Shown here one piece after another: positions 9,695 to 19,160 of a stretch of 38,925 nucleotides of DNA. Origin of the DNA: Nostocaceae cyanobacterium. Its GTDB lineage: Bacteria; Cyanobacteriota; Cyanobacteriia; Cyanobacteriales; Nostocaceae. Position 1 is the stretch's first letter; each line of letters begins with the position of its first letter. The notes beneath the pieces are model-generated. The model was not told where the DNA came from, made no database searches, and worked only from the letters and a program-made list of their open reading frames with translations. The stretch lies in assembly GCA_030065825.1 (NCBI GenBank), contig JASJCY010000048.1, positions 1-38,925 on the forward strand, written 5' to 3'. The translations under genes and the position numbers were made by a program.

Positions 9695-12600
9695 AATACT
9701 GGCACGGCGGTTAATTTAATATCTTGGGAATTCAGTAATAACAACTGGGCTGGTAGTGCCCGATTATTTTCTTCATCCCACCGGGCTAAATCTGCGGTGA
9801 GAGACTGTTCTAAACCCCTGCTTGTACCCAATTTATATAAGGCATCCAAATCTACAGCCACTACCCCTTCCACCCCTTGGATGGTAGCAATTATTTCCGA
9901 AGCTGTAACATCTTGACCAAAATTGCGATTAGTAAAGGCAAATTTCGCCCTTAAAGCTGTGGTAACATCGGTGAGTAATGTTTCTGCCTGATAACGAGGA
10001 TCAAACTGTAACTTGGCTTCCACATTAAACAATTGCTGTTCGTAGTCATCCACCTCCACCAACTGCACGGGGTCGCGGTTACTGTCAATTGCTGCTACTA
10101 ATTGTTTGTAAAGGTTAGTATCAATATCGACCCCAGAACCATCCCCACCTGCTATAGTAATATGTACCAGCTGGCTCTGCCCGTTCCACAGGGGAACCGC
10201 TTGTGCCTTGCCAATACCAGCAAAGGCACGGGTAAAATCCTCAAAATCCTGTAGGGAAACAATCCTATCTAGGGTACGCACTTTTGATGGTGCTTTTTCC
10301 TTAGCTTGGTCTCGGCTTTCTGGGGATGCTGCACCAGTAGCTGCCAGGGGATTGGTCACCTCTACAATACCCAAGGGTCTCTTCTTCAACAAAGTGAGAC
10401 TAAGAGCTCCAACTTGCCCCTCTACACCAATGCCACTACGATAGGTAGCGGTAATATTTTCTTCTCCCGTGGGTAAACGAGCACCATCCTCCCCGTCTCC
10501 AAAGGTAACTATAGGAGTACCATCGTTAGTCAGACGGATAATATAACCTTGGAGTTGATTATCTTTTTCATACAGGGTATCAACTTCTGACCATTTGACA
10601 CCGTCTACCCGTACTTCTAAACTACTAGCAGCACCACTAGAGGTAGCAGCAGCAACGTAAGTCAGGGGTGGTTTTTTGAGGATAAAACTCTGATTGGGAA
10701 TGGTGCCATCACCACTACCCATGACTTCAATCACAGTTTCCCCATGACTAGCCATGACTACATTACCGTAAATTGCCACGCTTTCTGGGTCGTAAGCATA
10801 TTTTAAAGGCTTGACTAAAGTGAGAATCGGGTTTTCCTGGTCTGTGGGAGGATTTTTGATCGTGCAAACCTCACTGACTATACCATCCTCATCAGTCCCT
10901 GGTTGCAAGTAGAGGTCTGCATCGTTGGTGGTAATTACACCTGCAAAGCCATTAATATCCCGGACTTTCCATTTTCTCCCTTCTTCTCCCACTTCTTCTC
11001 CCATCATTGGTGGTGAAATGACCCATAACAAATCACCCCGTTGTACAGGAGTAGTATAAAAGCCGTCCTCAGAAATTAAAATCCCCTTACCACCAACTAT
11101 CATATCATCTTGTGCAGAAATTGCGATCGCCTGGACATCGATATTATTTAACCCATTATTAATCGCTACCCAAAGTTCTCCATTATTATTAGAACGGAAA
11201 ACCCCTTTACTAGCTGTTCCTGCAAATATCTCGACCTTGTGAGAATTCCATGCTAAAGTACGGATTTCTAAATCAGTGAGATTGGTATTAACTTGTTCCC
11301 ACCGTTGTCCATAATTTCGGGAACGAAAGATACCACTACCAGCGGTTCCAGCAAAAATGGTATGAATTAGGAATCTTGTTCCAGGAGTTAAATTTCCTGA
11401 AAAAGGTGTATTAATTCTGATTTCAGTATCAGAGATGATTTCGATCACAGTTCTAGTTTCTTCCCCGACTGTGATTCTACTTCCCTTTTTCAAGACTTGT
11501 TTGAAAACAGTGTTAGTTCCTCTAACAGTAGTTCCTTGACTCGAAATAGTTCCTGACCCAGCTTGAGTTACAATCAACAATGAGGTAATAGTGAGGTTAG
11601 TTAACCCCGTATTGATGGTAAAAGGGGTTCTTGTGGGTAAATCGGGACGGAAAGGACTATCAATGGTCAAAACCTGAGTATTATTCTCTGTATTACTACC
11701 AATAGCTACAATCGTCCGACTTTGTCCCCCAGCATTAATCCTATCACCCACATTTAACTGTGCCAAATTCAACCCTATCCCTTGGACTGTGATATCATCG
11801 CTGGAAATCGTTCCCACTCCCCTCTCAATCTTAGTTAATTGCTGCCAGGTATTTCCTCCATCTAAAGAACGAAAAATACCTTTTTGAAAGGTTCCCGCAA
11901 ATAAATCCCCAGTAACTGAATTCACCGTCAGAGTTTGAATATCTGCATTTGCTAAACTGCTGGGAAACCAACTATCACCATTATTCCGAGAAAGGAAAAC
12001 CCCACCATTTACAGTTCCAGCAAAAATGATTCCCTGATTATCAATCACCAATGCTTGCACATTTGTATGCACCAATCCCCGATTCTTCTCTTGCCAATTA
12101 TTGCCTTTACTATAACGGAAAATCCCCCCAGGAGTACCGATAAACACCTGTCCTCCCCCAGGAGAAATCACCAACGCTTGTACATTCTTCTCGGTCAAAC
12201 CTTCATTTAAAGGTTGCCAATTTTTGCCCTTATATGGGGAATAAAATACCCCTTGTGGAGTACCAAGATAGTATTCTCCAATCTGTTCTGGGTCAATAGC
12301 TAATGCGGAAACATTGATATTAGTTAAACCTTGATGATTTCGTTTCCATTTACTTTCCTGGGAACTCCAGACAAAGAAACCACCAATATCTTGAACTATA
12401 GCCCGAATATGCTTGCCACTGACAATCAAAGTTTTACCTGACTGTAAATCCGGAATAAATTCACCCAGAAAAACCCTATCTTGGTAAATGGGGTCAAGAA
12501 ATATTTGCTCTTGCTGTATGCTAACAGTTAACTGTTCCCATGCTAAAGCTAATACTTCACTTTCTATCATTACTTGAGTATAGCGTCGCCGGAACTTTTT

Positions 12601-14904
12601 TAGGTTAACTAATTTCTCCGGAAAAATCCTGGTAATTTCCCCAGCAAGATTAAACTCATCGCGGTCAGCAGTTACAACCCTATCTACTTTACAAGTCTGA
12701 AAAAGGTTTTCATCTGGATTTTCATCTAACAAAACCACCCAACTATCTTCTAATATTTGGGAATAAATAGTATCTAAATCAATTTGCACTTCCGTCTCCG
12801 TCAGTGCAAAATTGACCCAATTGTCATCTTCAAAGCCAGAAAACAAACTCCCAACAAAGACTTCCTTATCCTTCACCGCTAGAGAAGTAATATCCGTTGT
12901 CGTTAAACCTTCATTAACCCCAGTCCAATTATCACCATTATTTGTTGATAAAAATATCCCTTGATTCGTACCCGCAAATAAATAGCGATTCCCTCCATCT
13001 TCATAGTTAACTAGACTATAAACCACTATATTTGCAGGTAACCCCTCATTCACAATTCTCCAAAGATTTCCTCTATCCTGAGAACGGTATACACCGAAAT
13101 TCGTACCAGCAAATAAGTAGCGATTCCCTTCCCTTTCATAAATAATTAGGGAATAAACCACCCTATTTGCATTTAAGTCACCATTGTTAACTGTTACCCA
13201 ATTATTCCCTTCATCTTGGGAACGATAAACACCGTTATCAGTTCCAGCAAATATATAAGAAGTTCCCCCAATCTCATAAAAAATCAAACTATGAATTACC
13301 CTATCTGATAATCCATCGAATAAACCTTGGACTATCCAATTTTTTCCTACATCCTGAGAACGATAAATACCATTATCAGTTCCAGCAAATATATAATTTC
13401 TCTCCCGATTAGGGGTGAAGAAAGATGTACCGGGATTTAAATTACTACTAAAACGACTATCTACCTGCAAAGAAATATCGGAGTTGATAGCAACTATACT
13501 TTTGCTTTGACTCCCTACCGTAATGCTATCACCAAGCTTGAATTCTCTACTAAATTCCGTACCCTCACCCCTAACGGTAGTATCTTCACTCAAAATCGTC
13601 CCCGTACCCAAATTTGTCCTGGTGGTGTAAGTTAGCAGCGATCGCACCACTGTATTGGGTATACCTGTATTTACAGACAGCCAGTTGTTTCCATTTTGAC
13701 CTTCAACCCGAACAGTCCCACTATGAATAGGTACCCAATTTTCACCATTATCCTTGGAACGAAACACACCACCCCCGGGAGTTCCCGCAAAAATATGTCC
13801 CCGTTGCGGTTCAATATACAGAGTTTGGATACTTAAATTAGTCAACCCTGCATTTACAACTTCCCAATTATTCCCCCTATCCTGACTGCGAAATATCCCC
13901 CTATTCGGTGTCCCTGCAAATAGGTATTTCTGAGACTGATTCCCAGCCAAACACAAAATATCAGTATTGGGTAAACCATTATTTCTGGTATTTCTGGGAG
14001 TCCAATTATTCCCATGATTATCGCTACAAAATATACCCCCAATAACTGTACCACCCTTAGCCTTTTTCACCTCATCAGGCATATCTTCCCATCTTGGGGC
14101 ATTTTTGCCAAACAACGATGCAGCGTTGCGAAAGGCAAAAATTTGGGGATTTCGCAGGGTCCTAGGGATGGCTGCTGGCAGTTGTTTTTCCCAGGTGACT
14201 AAAGTGTAATTTTTATCAGCAAATTGTTCTACCCCCGTAACATTAAGTAAATAAGTTTCAATATCTTGTTCTCCATTACCAACTAATAAAATCCAATCAC
14301 CGGGTTGGAGTTGAGTATTAATACCTTCTAAGTAAATTTGTTGAATATTTTTAGTAATATTTTGCGGTCTAGTTAATCGTGGCTTCAGGGTATTCCACGT
14401 CTGACGCGCCAGAATTTCTGCACTAGTTTCAAAGGTTTGGGGTAGTTCATTTTCTTGAGTGGGGATACTCATTATCGGAGTTCCCTGGGGAACAATAGCT
14501 TGATTCACATCTCCAGGAGTATCACCAACGGTAAATGCTAAGTAAGTGCTAGCAGCTACACCAGGACTGAGTTCGTAGCCAATGGTGCGGGCTAATTCCA
14601 ATACTGAACGACGTTCCGTAGCGGTACGTAAATAACCTTCGTTGGCGATGCGTTCCTGGTAAAATGTTAATACGTCGGCAACTACAGCCCAAGCATCAAG
14701 AAGTGCGATCGCCGGATCTTCATGGGAACGGGTGGTAAGTTTTCCTAGGGGTCTTTTCTTTTGTGGCGTGTCAGCTGATACTAGTTCAGTAGATAACTGT
14801 GCTAGTAAGCGTTGCCGGAAGGAGTTATAATCACCAATGCGGTAGACTATAGCTGGCAATCCAGGTCGGTTGTAGATGGGTTTTGGTGTTTCTGAATTGC
14901 TCAT
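9691..14904 (-). CDS. Baseplate-J-type assembly protein with two beta-propellers
   Basis: 1737 aa, roughly twice the length of the neighbouring baseplate-J protein. The N-terminus has the family signature (DPAIALLDAWAVVADVLTFY, YLRTATERRSVLELAR, GYELSPGVAAS). The baseplate-J core is near the C-terminus (FGDGEDGARLPTG, YRSGIGVEGQVGAL, NPLAATGAASPES, DRIVSLQDFEDFTRAF, about 1467-1560), with the family's usual last domain after it. Two blocks of FAGTxxGGVFRSxDxGxNW blades interrupt the middle, at about 285-690 and 840-1275. They flank a retained core piece (DLDTIYSQILEDSWVVLLDE, about 709-728). Three ~66-aa GTISS...TVxG modules sit inside the propellers (433-498, 1030-1098, 1116-1182). By homology it is the second wedge protein (Afp12 type). 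The role of the propellers is unknown; receptor, anchor or accessory-protein binding are possible. Confidence 0.88.
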   Translation of the reverse strand: MSNSETPKPIYNRPGLPAIVYRIGDYNSFRQRLLAQLSTELVSADTPQKKRPLGKLTTRSHEDPAIALLDAWAVVADVLTFYQERIANEGYLRTATERRSVLELARTIGYELSPGVAASTYLAFTVGDTPGDVNQAIVPQGTPIMSIPTQENELPQTFETSAEILARQTWNTLKPRLTRPQNITKNIQQIYLEGINTQLQPGDWILLVGNGEQDIETYLLNVTGVEQFADKNYTLVTWEKQLPAAIPRTLRNPQIFAFRNAASLFGKNAPRWEDMPDEVKKAKGGTVIGGIFCSDNHGNNWTPRNTRNNGLPNTDILCLAGNQSQKYLFAGTPNRGIFRSQDRGNNWEVVNAGLTNLSIQTLYIEPQRGHIFAGTPGGGVFRSKDNGENWVPIHSGTVRVEGQNGNNWLSVNTGIPNTVVRSLLTYTTRTNLGTGTILSEDTTVRGEGTEFSREFKLGDSITVGSQSKSIVAINSDISLQVDSRFSSNLNPGTSFFTPNRERNYIFAGTDNGIYRSQDVGKNWIVQGLFDGLSDRVIHSLIFYEIGGTSYIFAGTDNGVYRSQDEGNNWVTVNNGDLNANRVVYSLIIYEREGNRYLFAGTNFGVYRSQDRGNLWRIVNEGLPANIVVYSLVNYEDGGNRYLFAGTNQGIFLSTNNGDNWTGVNEGLTTTDITSLAVKDKEVFVGSLFSGFEDDNWVNFALTETEVQIDLDTIYSQILEDSWVVLLDENPDENLFQTCKVDRVVTADRDEFNLAGEITRIFPEKLVNLKKFRRRYTQVMIESEVLALAWEQLTVSIQQEQIFLDPIYQDRVFLGEFIPDLQSGKTLIVSGKHIRAIVQDIGGFFVWSSQESKWKRNHQGLTNINVSALAIDPEQIGEYYLGTPQGVFYSPYKGKNWQPLNEGLTEKNVQALVISPGGGQVFIGTPGGIFRYSKGNNWQEKNRGLVHTNVQALVIDNQGIIFAGTVNGGVFLSRNNGDSWFPSSLANADIQTLTVNSVTGDLFAGTFQKGIFRSLDGGNTWQQLTKIERGVGTISSDDITVQGIGLNLAQLNVGDRINAGGQSRTIVAIGSNTENNTQVLTIDSPFRPDLPTRTPFTINTGLTNLTITSLLIVTQAGSGTISSQGTTVRGTNTVFKQVLKKGSRITVGEETRTVIEIISDTEIRINTPFSGNLTPGTRFLIHTIFAGTAGSGIFRSRNYGQRWEQVNTNLTDLEIRTLAWNSHKVEIFAGTASKGVFRSNNNGELWVAINNGLNNIDVQAIAISAQDDMIVGGKGILISEDGFYTTPVQRGDLLWVISPPMMGEEVGEEGRKWKVRDINGFAGVITTNDADLYLQPGTDEDGIVSEVCTIKNPPTDQENPILTLVKPLKYAYDPESVAIYGNVVMASHGETVIEVMGSGDGTIPNQSFILKKPPLTYVAAATSSGAASSLEVRVDGVKWSEVDTLYEKDNQLQGYIIRLTNDGTPIVTFGDGEDGARLPTGEENITATYRSGIGVEGQVGALSLTLLKKRPLGIVEVTNPLAATGAASPESRDQAKEKAPSKVRTLDRIVSLQDFEDFTRAFAGIGKAQAVPLWNGQSQLVHITIAGGDGSGVDIDTNLYKQLVAAIDSNRDPVQLVEVDDYEQQLFNVEAKLQFDPRYQAETLLTDVTTALRAKFAFTNRNFGQDVTASEIIATIQGVEGVVAVDLDALYKLGTSRGLEQSLTADLARWDEENNRALPAQLLLLNSQDIKLTAVPVL

Positions 14905-14980
14905 GGGATGAAATCTGCTACATAAAACCTAGATAATGTTAGATATTTGTTGACAATTAAAAATTAAAAATTGGTAATTT

Positions 14981-15424
14981 CTAATTTGACGCTTTCTGGG
15001 TGCAATTTTTGGGTTTTTAAAAACTCCTAATTTCTAATTCCCAATTTATTTTGAATTTCTAATTTGACGCTTTCTGGGTGCAATTTCTCTAAATATGTTT
15101 TGACAAACTCCTAATTTCTAAGTTTTAATTCCTAATTTCACCGTTTCTGGATGCAATTTTTGGGTTTTGACAAACTCCTAATTTCTAAGTTTTAATTCCT
15201 AATTTCACCCTTTCTGGGCGCAAGCATTGCGCCCCTACAAATTCCTAATTTATAACTCCTAATTTGACGCTTTCTGGGTGCAATTTCTCTGTTTTGACAA
15301 ACTCCTAATTTCTAAGTTTTCATTCTTCATTTGACCCTTTCTGGGCGCAAGCATTGCGCCCCTACAAATTCTTAATTCTTAATTCTTAATTCTTAATTCT
15401 TAATTCTTAATTCTTAATTCTTAA
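14981..15424. repeat. Degenerate interspersed and heptamer repeats in 525-bp spacer
   Basis: The 14905-15429 spacer between the two baseplate-J genes has no gene that I can support. It holds about six degenerate copies, 60-80 bp apart, of CTAATTTGACGCTTTCTGGG followed by TGCAATTT. The palindrome GGGCGCAAGCATTGCGCCC occurs twice (about 15217 and 15342). A TTAATTC heptamer array of about eight units occupies 15367-15424, ending beside the stop of the upstream gene. Confidence 0.9.
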
Positions 15425-15429
15425 CTTGT

Positions 15430-17970
15430 TTACAATCCTCCTTTCATGTTGAATACAATTCGACCATTTTCCGGGGCATTAGGGTTATTATCGATATGGG
15501 CTATTTCTAGCCTATCAAAGGTAATTCGACCGCTTTCTAGTTCGTTGTTGGGGGGTTGTCCCCAACGTTGAAATTTAGTTAATTCTACGGAACGCACTCC
15601 GGGTATTTTCATAGCAGTGGTAATAACCTGACTGAGATATACCGGCTGACCAAAGGTAAATTTATCAGGATGGAAGAAGCCTAACTGACCATTGGGTAAA
15701 ACAGTCGAACTAAAGGTTTCTAGTAGGGCACTTTTAACATTACTACGGAAATAGTCAGGAAATAAATCTACCCTTAGTGCTATGTCTAGAGGAACAAATT
15801 GGGGACCCTCAATTTCTAGGTCATGTCCCGCTAAACGAAAACGTTCTAAGAAATTACGTAAATCCTGCTTGAATTTTTCATCCTCATCTACTGGTAGTCC
15901 TTCCTCCCGGTCTACTGTTATAAAAATGGTATACCAACTTCCCGTCCAACGGCGGCTAGCTATGGCTTTCTTAACACCAGTGTAAAGTTGTGCAACGTTA
16001 GCGTAGTCAGCTTCTGTAACAGCCCGTTGTTGGGTACGAAAGGCTTGGGGTGCGTCCAAGCGGACTTTTGCAATTGGTTCTGGATCTGTGCCTCCTTGCG
16101 CCGGTAAGGGGTTGTAAACTTTAGTGATACCATTTATATCGGTAACTATATGGAAGATGGTATTAGCGCCAATATTACCTAAATTGCCATTACCAATTCG
16201 GTAAATTGCCTGAAAACTAACTCCCCCTGCTGGTCGCTTTCCTAACTGATTGTCCCCAAAACGCAGATAGGTAGATCCATCATCTTCTGTTTCTACCACA
16301 AATTCCCTGGCAAAGCGATCGCTATTGAGTAAATCCTGCTGGGGTAACCAGGCAATTTCTCGTTCTCCTGCCTCCCATATCATAATACTAGGTCGCACAT
16401 GACGCATTTCCCAAGTCATCGCTGCCTTTGCAGATGCTTGGGAATCATAGGTTACCCATAAACCGTAGCGATCGCGCAGGTATCCCTGTTGGGTAATAGG
16501 ACCTAACCGCAATTGGGGACGATAGCGACCCCTAGGGGGAACTGTACCCAAATAACCCGGATTGTCTAGGGAAGAGTCTGTGGGGTCAATATCACCTCCT
16601 ACAGTCCGACCATGGTCTACTAAGACTACATTGCCACGAACTACGCTAATCTTGCTGATTTTTGCCCCTCTGCTATCGAGATTAGAAATCCATAAATCAA
16701 AGGGTAAAGCATCTTCCAACCCCCATTCCACCGACAATAAATTATTACCATACAAGGGGTCTGTGGTTTTTGTCACCTTGGTTAACCGCACAGGATGACG
16801 GTGAGTGCGATCAATATCCAAGCGATCGCCCGTTTCGGGGTTCTTGACTTCCTCAAAAATAACTACCTTCCCAGGGGTGAGTCGTTTGTGCAGATGTCCG
16901 TTTAAACTGTAAACTAAGGTTGCTTGAGTTGACCCTTTGGGTAATCGACATTGCTCATTATCCCAGGGATAAAAATGAATTTCGTTACATTCAGCGTATA
17001 AGGTAATATCGTGGAGAGATTCAAAGATTTGCGGTTCTTGATTCAGTAATTCTTCGTATTTTTCTGTTTTTATCCTCACCTTAATATCACTTTGCCCCCC
17101 TTGAATTTTCGCTAAATTGATTTTGGTGACAAAGCGGGTTCCGGGTGCGTTTTCCCGGCGATTCACACTTTTGAGGGCACCAGGTAAAGTATATCCGTCA
17201 GCCTCAGATTTAGATGTGACCTCCAGCACTACCCAAGCCCGGGCATTGCAACCATCATGCATCAAATAGTCCAGCAATCGTCCATGACGGCGCACAGAAA
17301 CTCGTTTGCGGGCTGTGCCTAAATATGCCTCGGTAGCCACCGCATCCTGGTAATAACTGAGGTGATCTGCTGCATATGCCAAAATTTCCACCAGCATAAT
17401 TCCGATATCCGAGGGATTCCGTTCTTGCCAATCCGGCATAGTAACCGCTAGACGATCCAGCATCAACCGACGAAAGCTGACATAATCCTTAGCCAGATAA
17501 TCAATAAACGGTGGAGGTGGTTGTTTCTGGGGTGGTGGTTGGGGGGTTTGACAGTCAAACTCACTGTTCTCCTCAACCCAGAAAGAAAAGTCTACTTGAG
17601 AAAGTTGGGGGTCAAACCCTGTGGGAGGATTAGAGTTATCATCTGAGTTAACCAGACGTAGACTGTAGGTAGAGAAATCACCATCATCACTCACCCTCAC
17701 AGTTAAGAGATTGGCAATCGAAGTTACAGACTCAACCGTAATATTACGGTAGCGCACCCCTCCAGTAATTAGGATATTTTCTCTTATTAAGGCATTGGAA
17801 TTTAAGGGTACAGAATCTGCTTGATCAGAACCGGGAAGGTTATGTAAAAAATAGACTAATAGAGTTTTTCTGTCTGAAGATACCTCCAAATAATCAATCC
17901 CATTGAGGATATTCTTACTGCGGACTTCAGCCCGTCGTCGTTGATTTTTACAGAGGTATTGGGTACTCAT
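15430..17970 (-). CDS. Baseplate-J-type assembly protein (Afp11-like)
   Basis: 846 aa, a usual size for the putative baseplate assembly protein family. The N-terminal part (about 1-150) is beta-rich and less conserved, with a PPPQKQPPPP linker. The family core follows: FIDYLAKDYVSFRRLMLDRL, RNPSDIGIMLVEILAYAADHLSYYQD (about 155-210) and YLGTARKRVSVRRHGRLLDY. The C-terminal baseplate-J region has LRFGDNQLGKRPAGGVSF, YRIGNGNLGNIGAN, NPLPAQGGTDPE and the wedge-type end domain. It has no propeller, unlike its 1737-aa relative next door. No clear ribosome binding site precedes the ATG. It forms the baseplate wedge with the gp25-like protein upstream. Confidence 0.92.
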   Translation of the reverse strand: MSTQYLCKNQRRRAEVRSKNILNGIDYLEVSSDRKTLLVYFLHNLPGSDQADSVPLNSNALIRENILITGGVRYRNITVESVTSIANLLTVRVSDDGDFSTYSLRLVNSDDNSNPPTGFDPQLSQVDFSFWVEENSEFDCQTPQPPPQKQPPPPFIDYLAKDYVSFRRLMLDRLAVTMPDWQERNPSDIGIMLVEILAYAADHLSYYQDAVATEAYLGTARKRVSVRRHGRLLDYLMHDGCNARAWVVLEVTSKSEADGYTLPGALKSVNRRENAPGTRFVTKINLAKIQGGQSDIKVRIKTEKYEELLNQEPQIFESLHDITLYAECNEIHFYPWDNEQCRLPKGSTQATLVYSLNGHLHKRLTPGKVVIFEEVKNPETGDRLDIDRTHRHPVRLTKVTKTTDPLYGNNLLSVEWGLEDALPFDLWISNLDSRGAKISKISVVRGNVVLVDHGRTVGGDIDPTDSSLDNPGYLGTVPPRGRYRPQLRLGPITQQGYLRDRYGLWVTYDSQASAKAAMTWEMRHVRPSIMIWEAGEREIAWLPQQDLLNSDRFAREFVVETEDDGSTYLRFGDNQLGKRPAGGVSFQAIYRIGNGNLGNIGANTIFHIVTDINGITKVYNPLPAQGGTDPEPIAKVRLDAPQAFRTQQRAVTEADYANVAQLYTGVKKAIASRRWTGSWYTIFITVDREEGLPVDEDEKFKQDLRNFLERFRLAGHDLEIEGPQFVPLDIALRVDLFPDYFRSNVKSALLETFSSTVLPNGQLGFFHPDKFTFGQPVYLSQVITTAMKIPGVRSVELTKFQRWGQPPNNELESGRITFDRLEIAHIDNNPNAPENGRIVFNMKGGL

Positions 17971-18019
17971 AACAGTTATTAGTTATTATAGCAATCCGAT
18001 TTGATTTCTGAATCACTTG

Positions 18020-18165
18020 TAGAGATAGGGAGCGGGGAATAGGGAACAGGGAAGAAGGAATAAAAGTGTACTGAGTTTTGTAAGCGCAAAGCGCAGGTTA
18101 CGCCAACAAAAATAAAATAGGAGTCCTATAGTTATTAGTTATTAGTTATTAGTTATTACTTATTA
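18020..18165. repeat. Heptamer repeats in spacer
   Basis: The 17971-18186 spacer holds AGGGAAC/AGGGAAT-like heptamers (about 18025-18055) and four tandem TTATTAG-type units (18131-18158). No gene is seen. The first motif belongs to the same family as the in-frame array at 29575-29668. Confidence 0.8.
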
Positions 18166-18186
18166 GTACTACTTTTTAAACCCCTC

Positions 18187-18546
18187 TTAAATTTCGCGGA
18201 AAAATTCTTCTAATCGCCGTTCTTGAGTGCGCTTAACTATATATTGAATAGTGACTATTAATTGAGAATCGTCATTTTCCATCTCCACCGCTTCTAATTC
18301 AATTAAATCTCCCAACCATTGTTCTAAAGCCCCTTGCACCAAAAACTGGGTTGCAGCCGCCAATTCACCATTATTAGGATTAAAAATAAGTTGCTGTAAA
18401 CCAGTCCCAAAATCTGGACGATTCACCCTTTCTCCAGGAAAAGTAAACAACACCTGTTCCATCATTTGTCGGATATGTTGGTCATAATCTGGGGATGCTA
18501 CTCGTCCGCGATTATCAATAAAAAACGGATAATTAATTTGCTGCAT
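18187..18546 (-). CDS. GPW/gp25-family baseplate wedge protein
   Basis: 119 aa, the normal size for gp25/Afp9 proteins. Recognisable segments are INYPFFIDNRGRVA at the N-terminus, IRQMMEQVLFTFPGERVNRP (about 25-44), DFGTGLQQLIFNPN and the C-terminal IQYIVKRTQERRLEEFF. In the family this protein nucleates sheath polymerisation and joins the inner wedge. Repeats flank the gene on both sides, yet the coding part is intact and compact. No good ribosome binding site is seen. Confidence 0.93.
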   Translation of the reverse strand: MQQINYPFFIDNRGRVASPDYDQHIRQMMEQVLFTFPGERVNRPDFGTGLQQLIFNPNNGELAAATQFLVQGALEQWLGDLIELEAVEMENDDSQLIVTIQYIVKRTQERRLEEFFREI

Positions 18547-18590
18547 AATTTAAATTTGTGAGTTTGTACAGTTGCTGCGGCTTGCACCCA

Positions 18591-18682
18591 GAAAGCGCCG
18601 AATTAGCAGTTCGTAGGGGCGCAAAGCTTGCGTCCAGAAAGCGCCGAATTAGCAGTTCGTAGGGGCGCAAAGCTTGCGCCCA
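18591..18682. repeat. 46-bp tandem repeat with palindrome
   Basis: Two copies start at 18591 and 18637. Each contains GCGCCGAATTAGCAGTTCGT followed by the near-palindrome GGGGCGCAAAGCTTGCGTCC or GGGCGCAAAGCTTGCGCCC. It lies between the PAAR and gp25 genes in the 18547-18836 spacer, where no gene is seen. Confidence 0.9.
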
Positions 18683-18731
18683 GAAGTAGTTTGGAGTTTA
18701 TTTTTTTTCTTCTTCTTCCCTCTCCCCATTT

Positions 18732-18830
18732 TTTAATTCTTAATTCTTAATTCTTAATTCTTAATTCTTAATTCTTAATTCTTAATTCTTAATTCTTAAT
18801 TCTTAATTCTTAATTCTTCATTCTTCATTC
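18732..18830. repeat. TTAATTC heptamer array, about 14 copies
   Basis: A near-perfect heptanucleotide array, degenerating to TTCATTC at its right end, that reaches within about 10 bp of the PAAR stop codon. It is of the short tandem repeat type often seen in filamentous cyanobacteria. Confidence 0.95.
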
Positions 18831-18836
18831 TTCTCC

Positions 18837-19160
18837 TCATATTGCCTTTACCCTTGGCTGCGTAAAAACCACAGTTGCAGGTGTACCAGGAGGCACACAA
18901 ATAGAACGACTATCCTGCAATAATACAGGCATACCCGTCGCCTTTACCCGCAAAGAAGCAGTAATCCAATTGCAAATCACACAGGGACCCACATTTGCTG
19001 GTGGAGGAGGATTGACACAACCCGCAACTACATAGGGCGGTCCTAGGGTAGTTATAGGTTGTCCCATAGCCTTTACCCGGGGGTTGGGTAGGGTCGGTTT
19101 TGCCTGTCCCCCGTGGGCACAGAGGACAACAGAAGCAGTGTTAAGTAAAAAACCCGGCAT
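18837..19160 (-). CDS. PAAR-like spike-tip protein
   Basis: 107 aa. MPGFLLNTASVVLCAHGGQA opens with the small hydrophobic and Cys/His-Gly pattern of PAAR-like (DUF4280-type) tips. Two similar halves each end in an RVKAMG/RVKATG segment, with scattered Cys residues (C14, and those in AGCVNPPPP, GPCVICNW and SICVPPG) and His16 that could hold a metal. Its start overlaps the stop of the gpV-like spike gene by one base (TAATG), the expected spike-then-tip order. Expected role: sharpening the central spike and carrying effectors (family knowledge). Confidence 0.88.
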   Translation of the reverse strand: MPGFLLNTASVVLCAHGGQAKPTLPNPRVKAMGQPITTLGPPYVVAGCVNPPPPANVGPCVICNWITASLRVKATGMPVLLQDSRSICVPPGTPATVVFTQPRVKAI

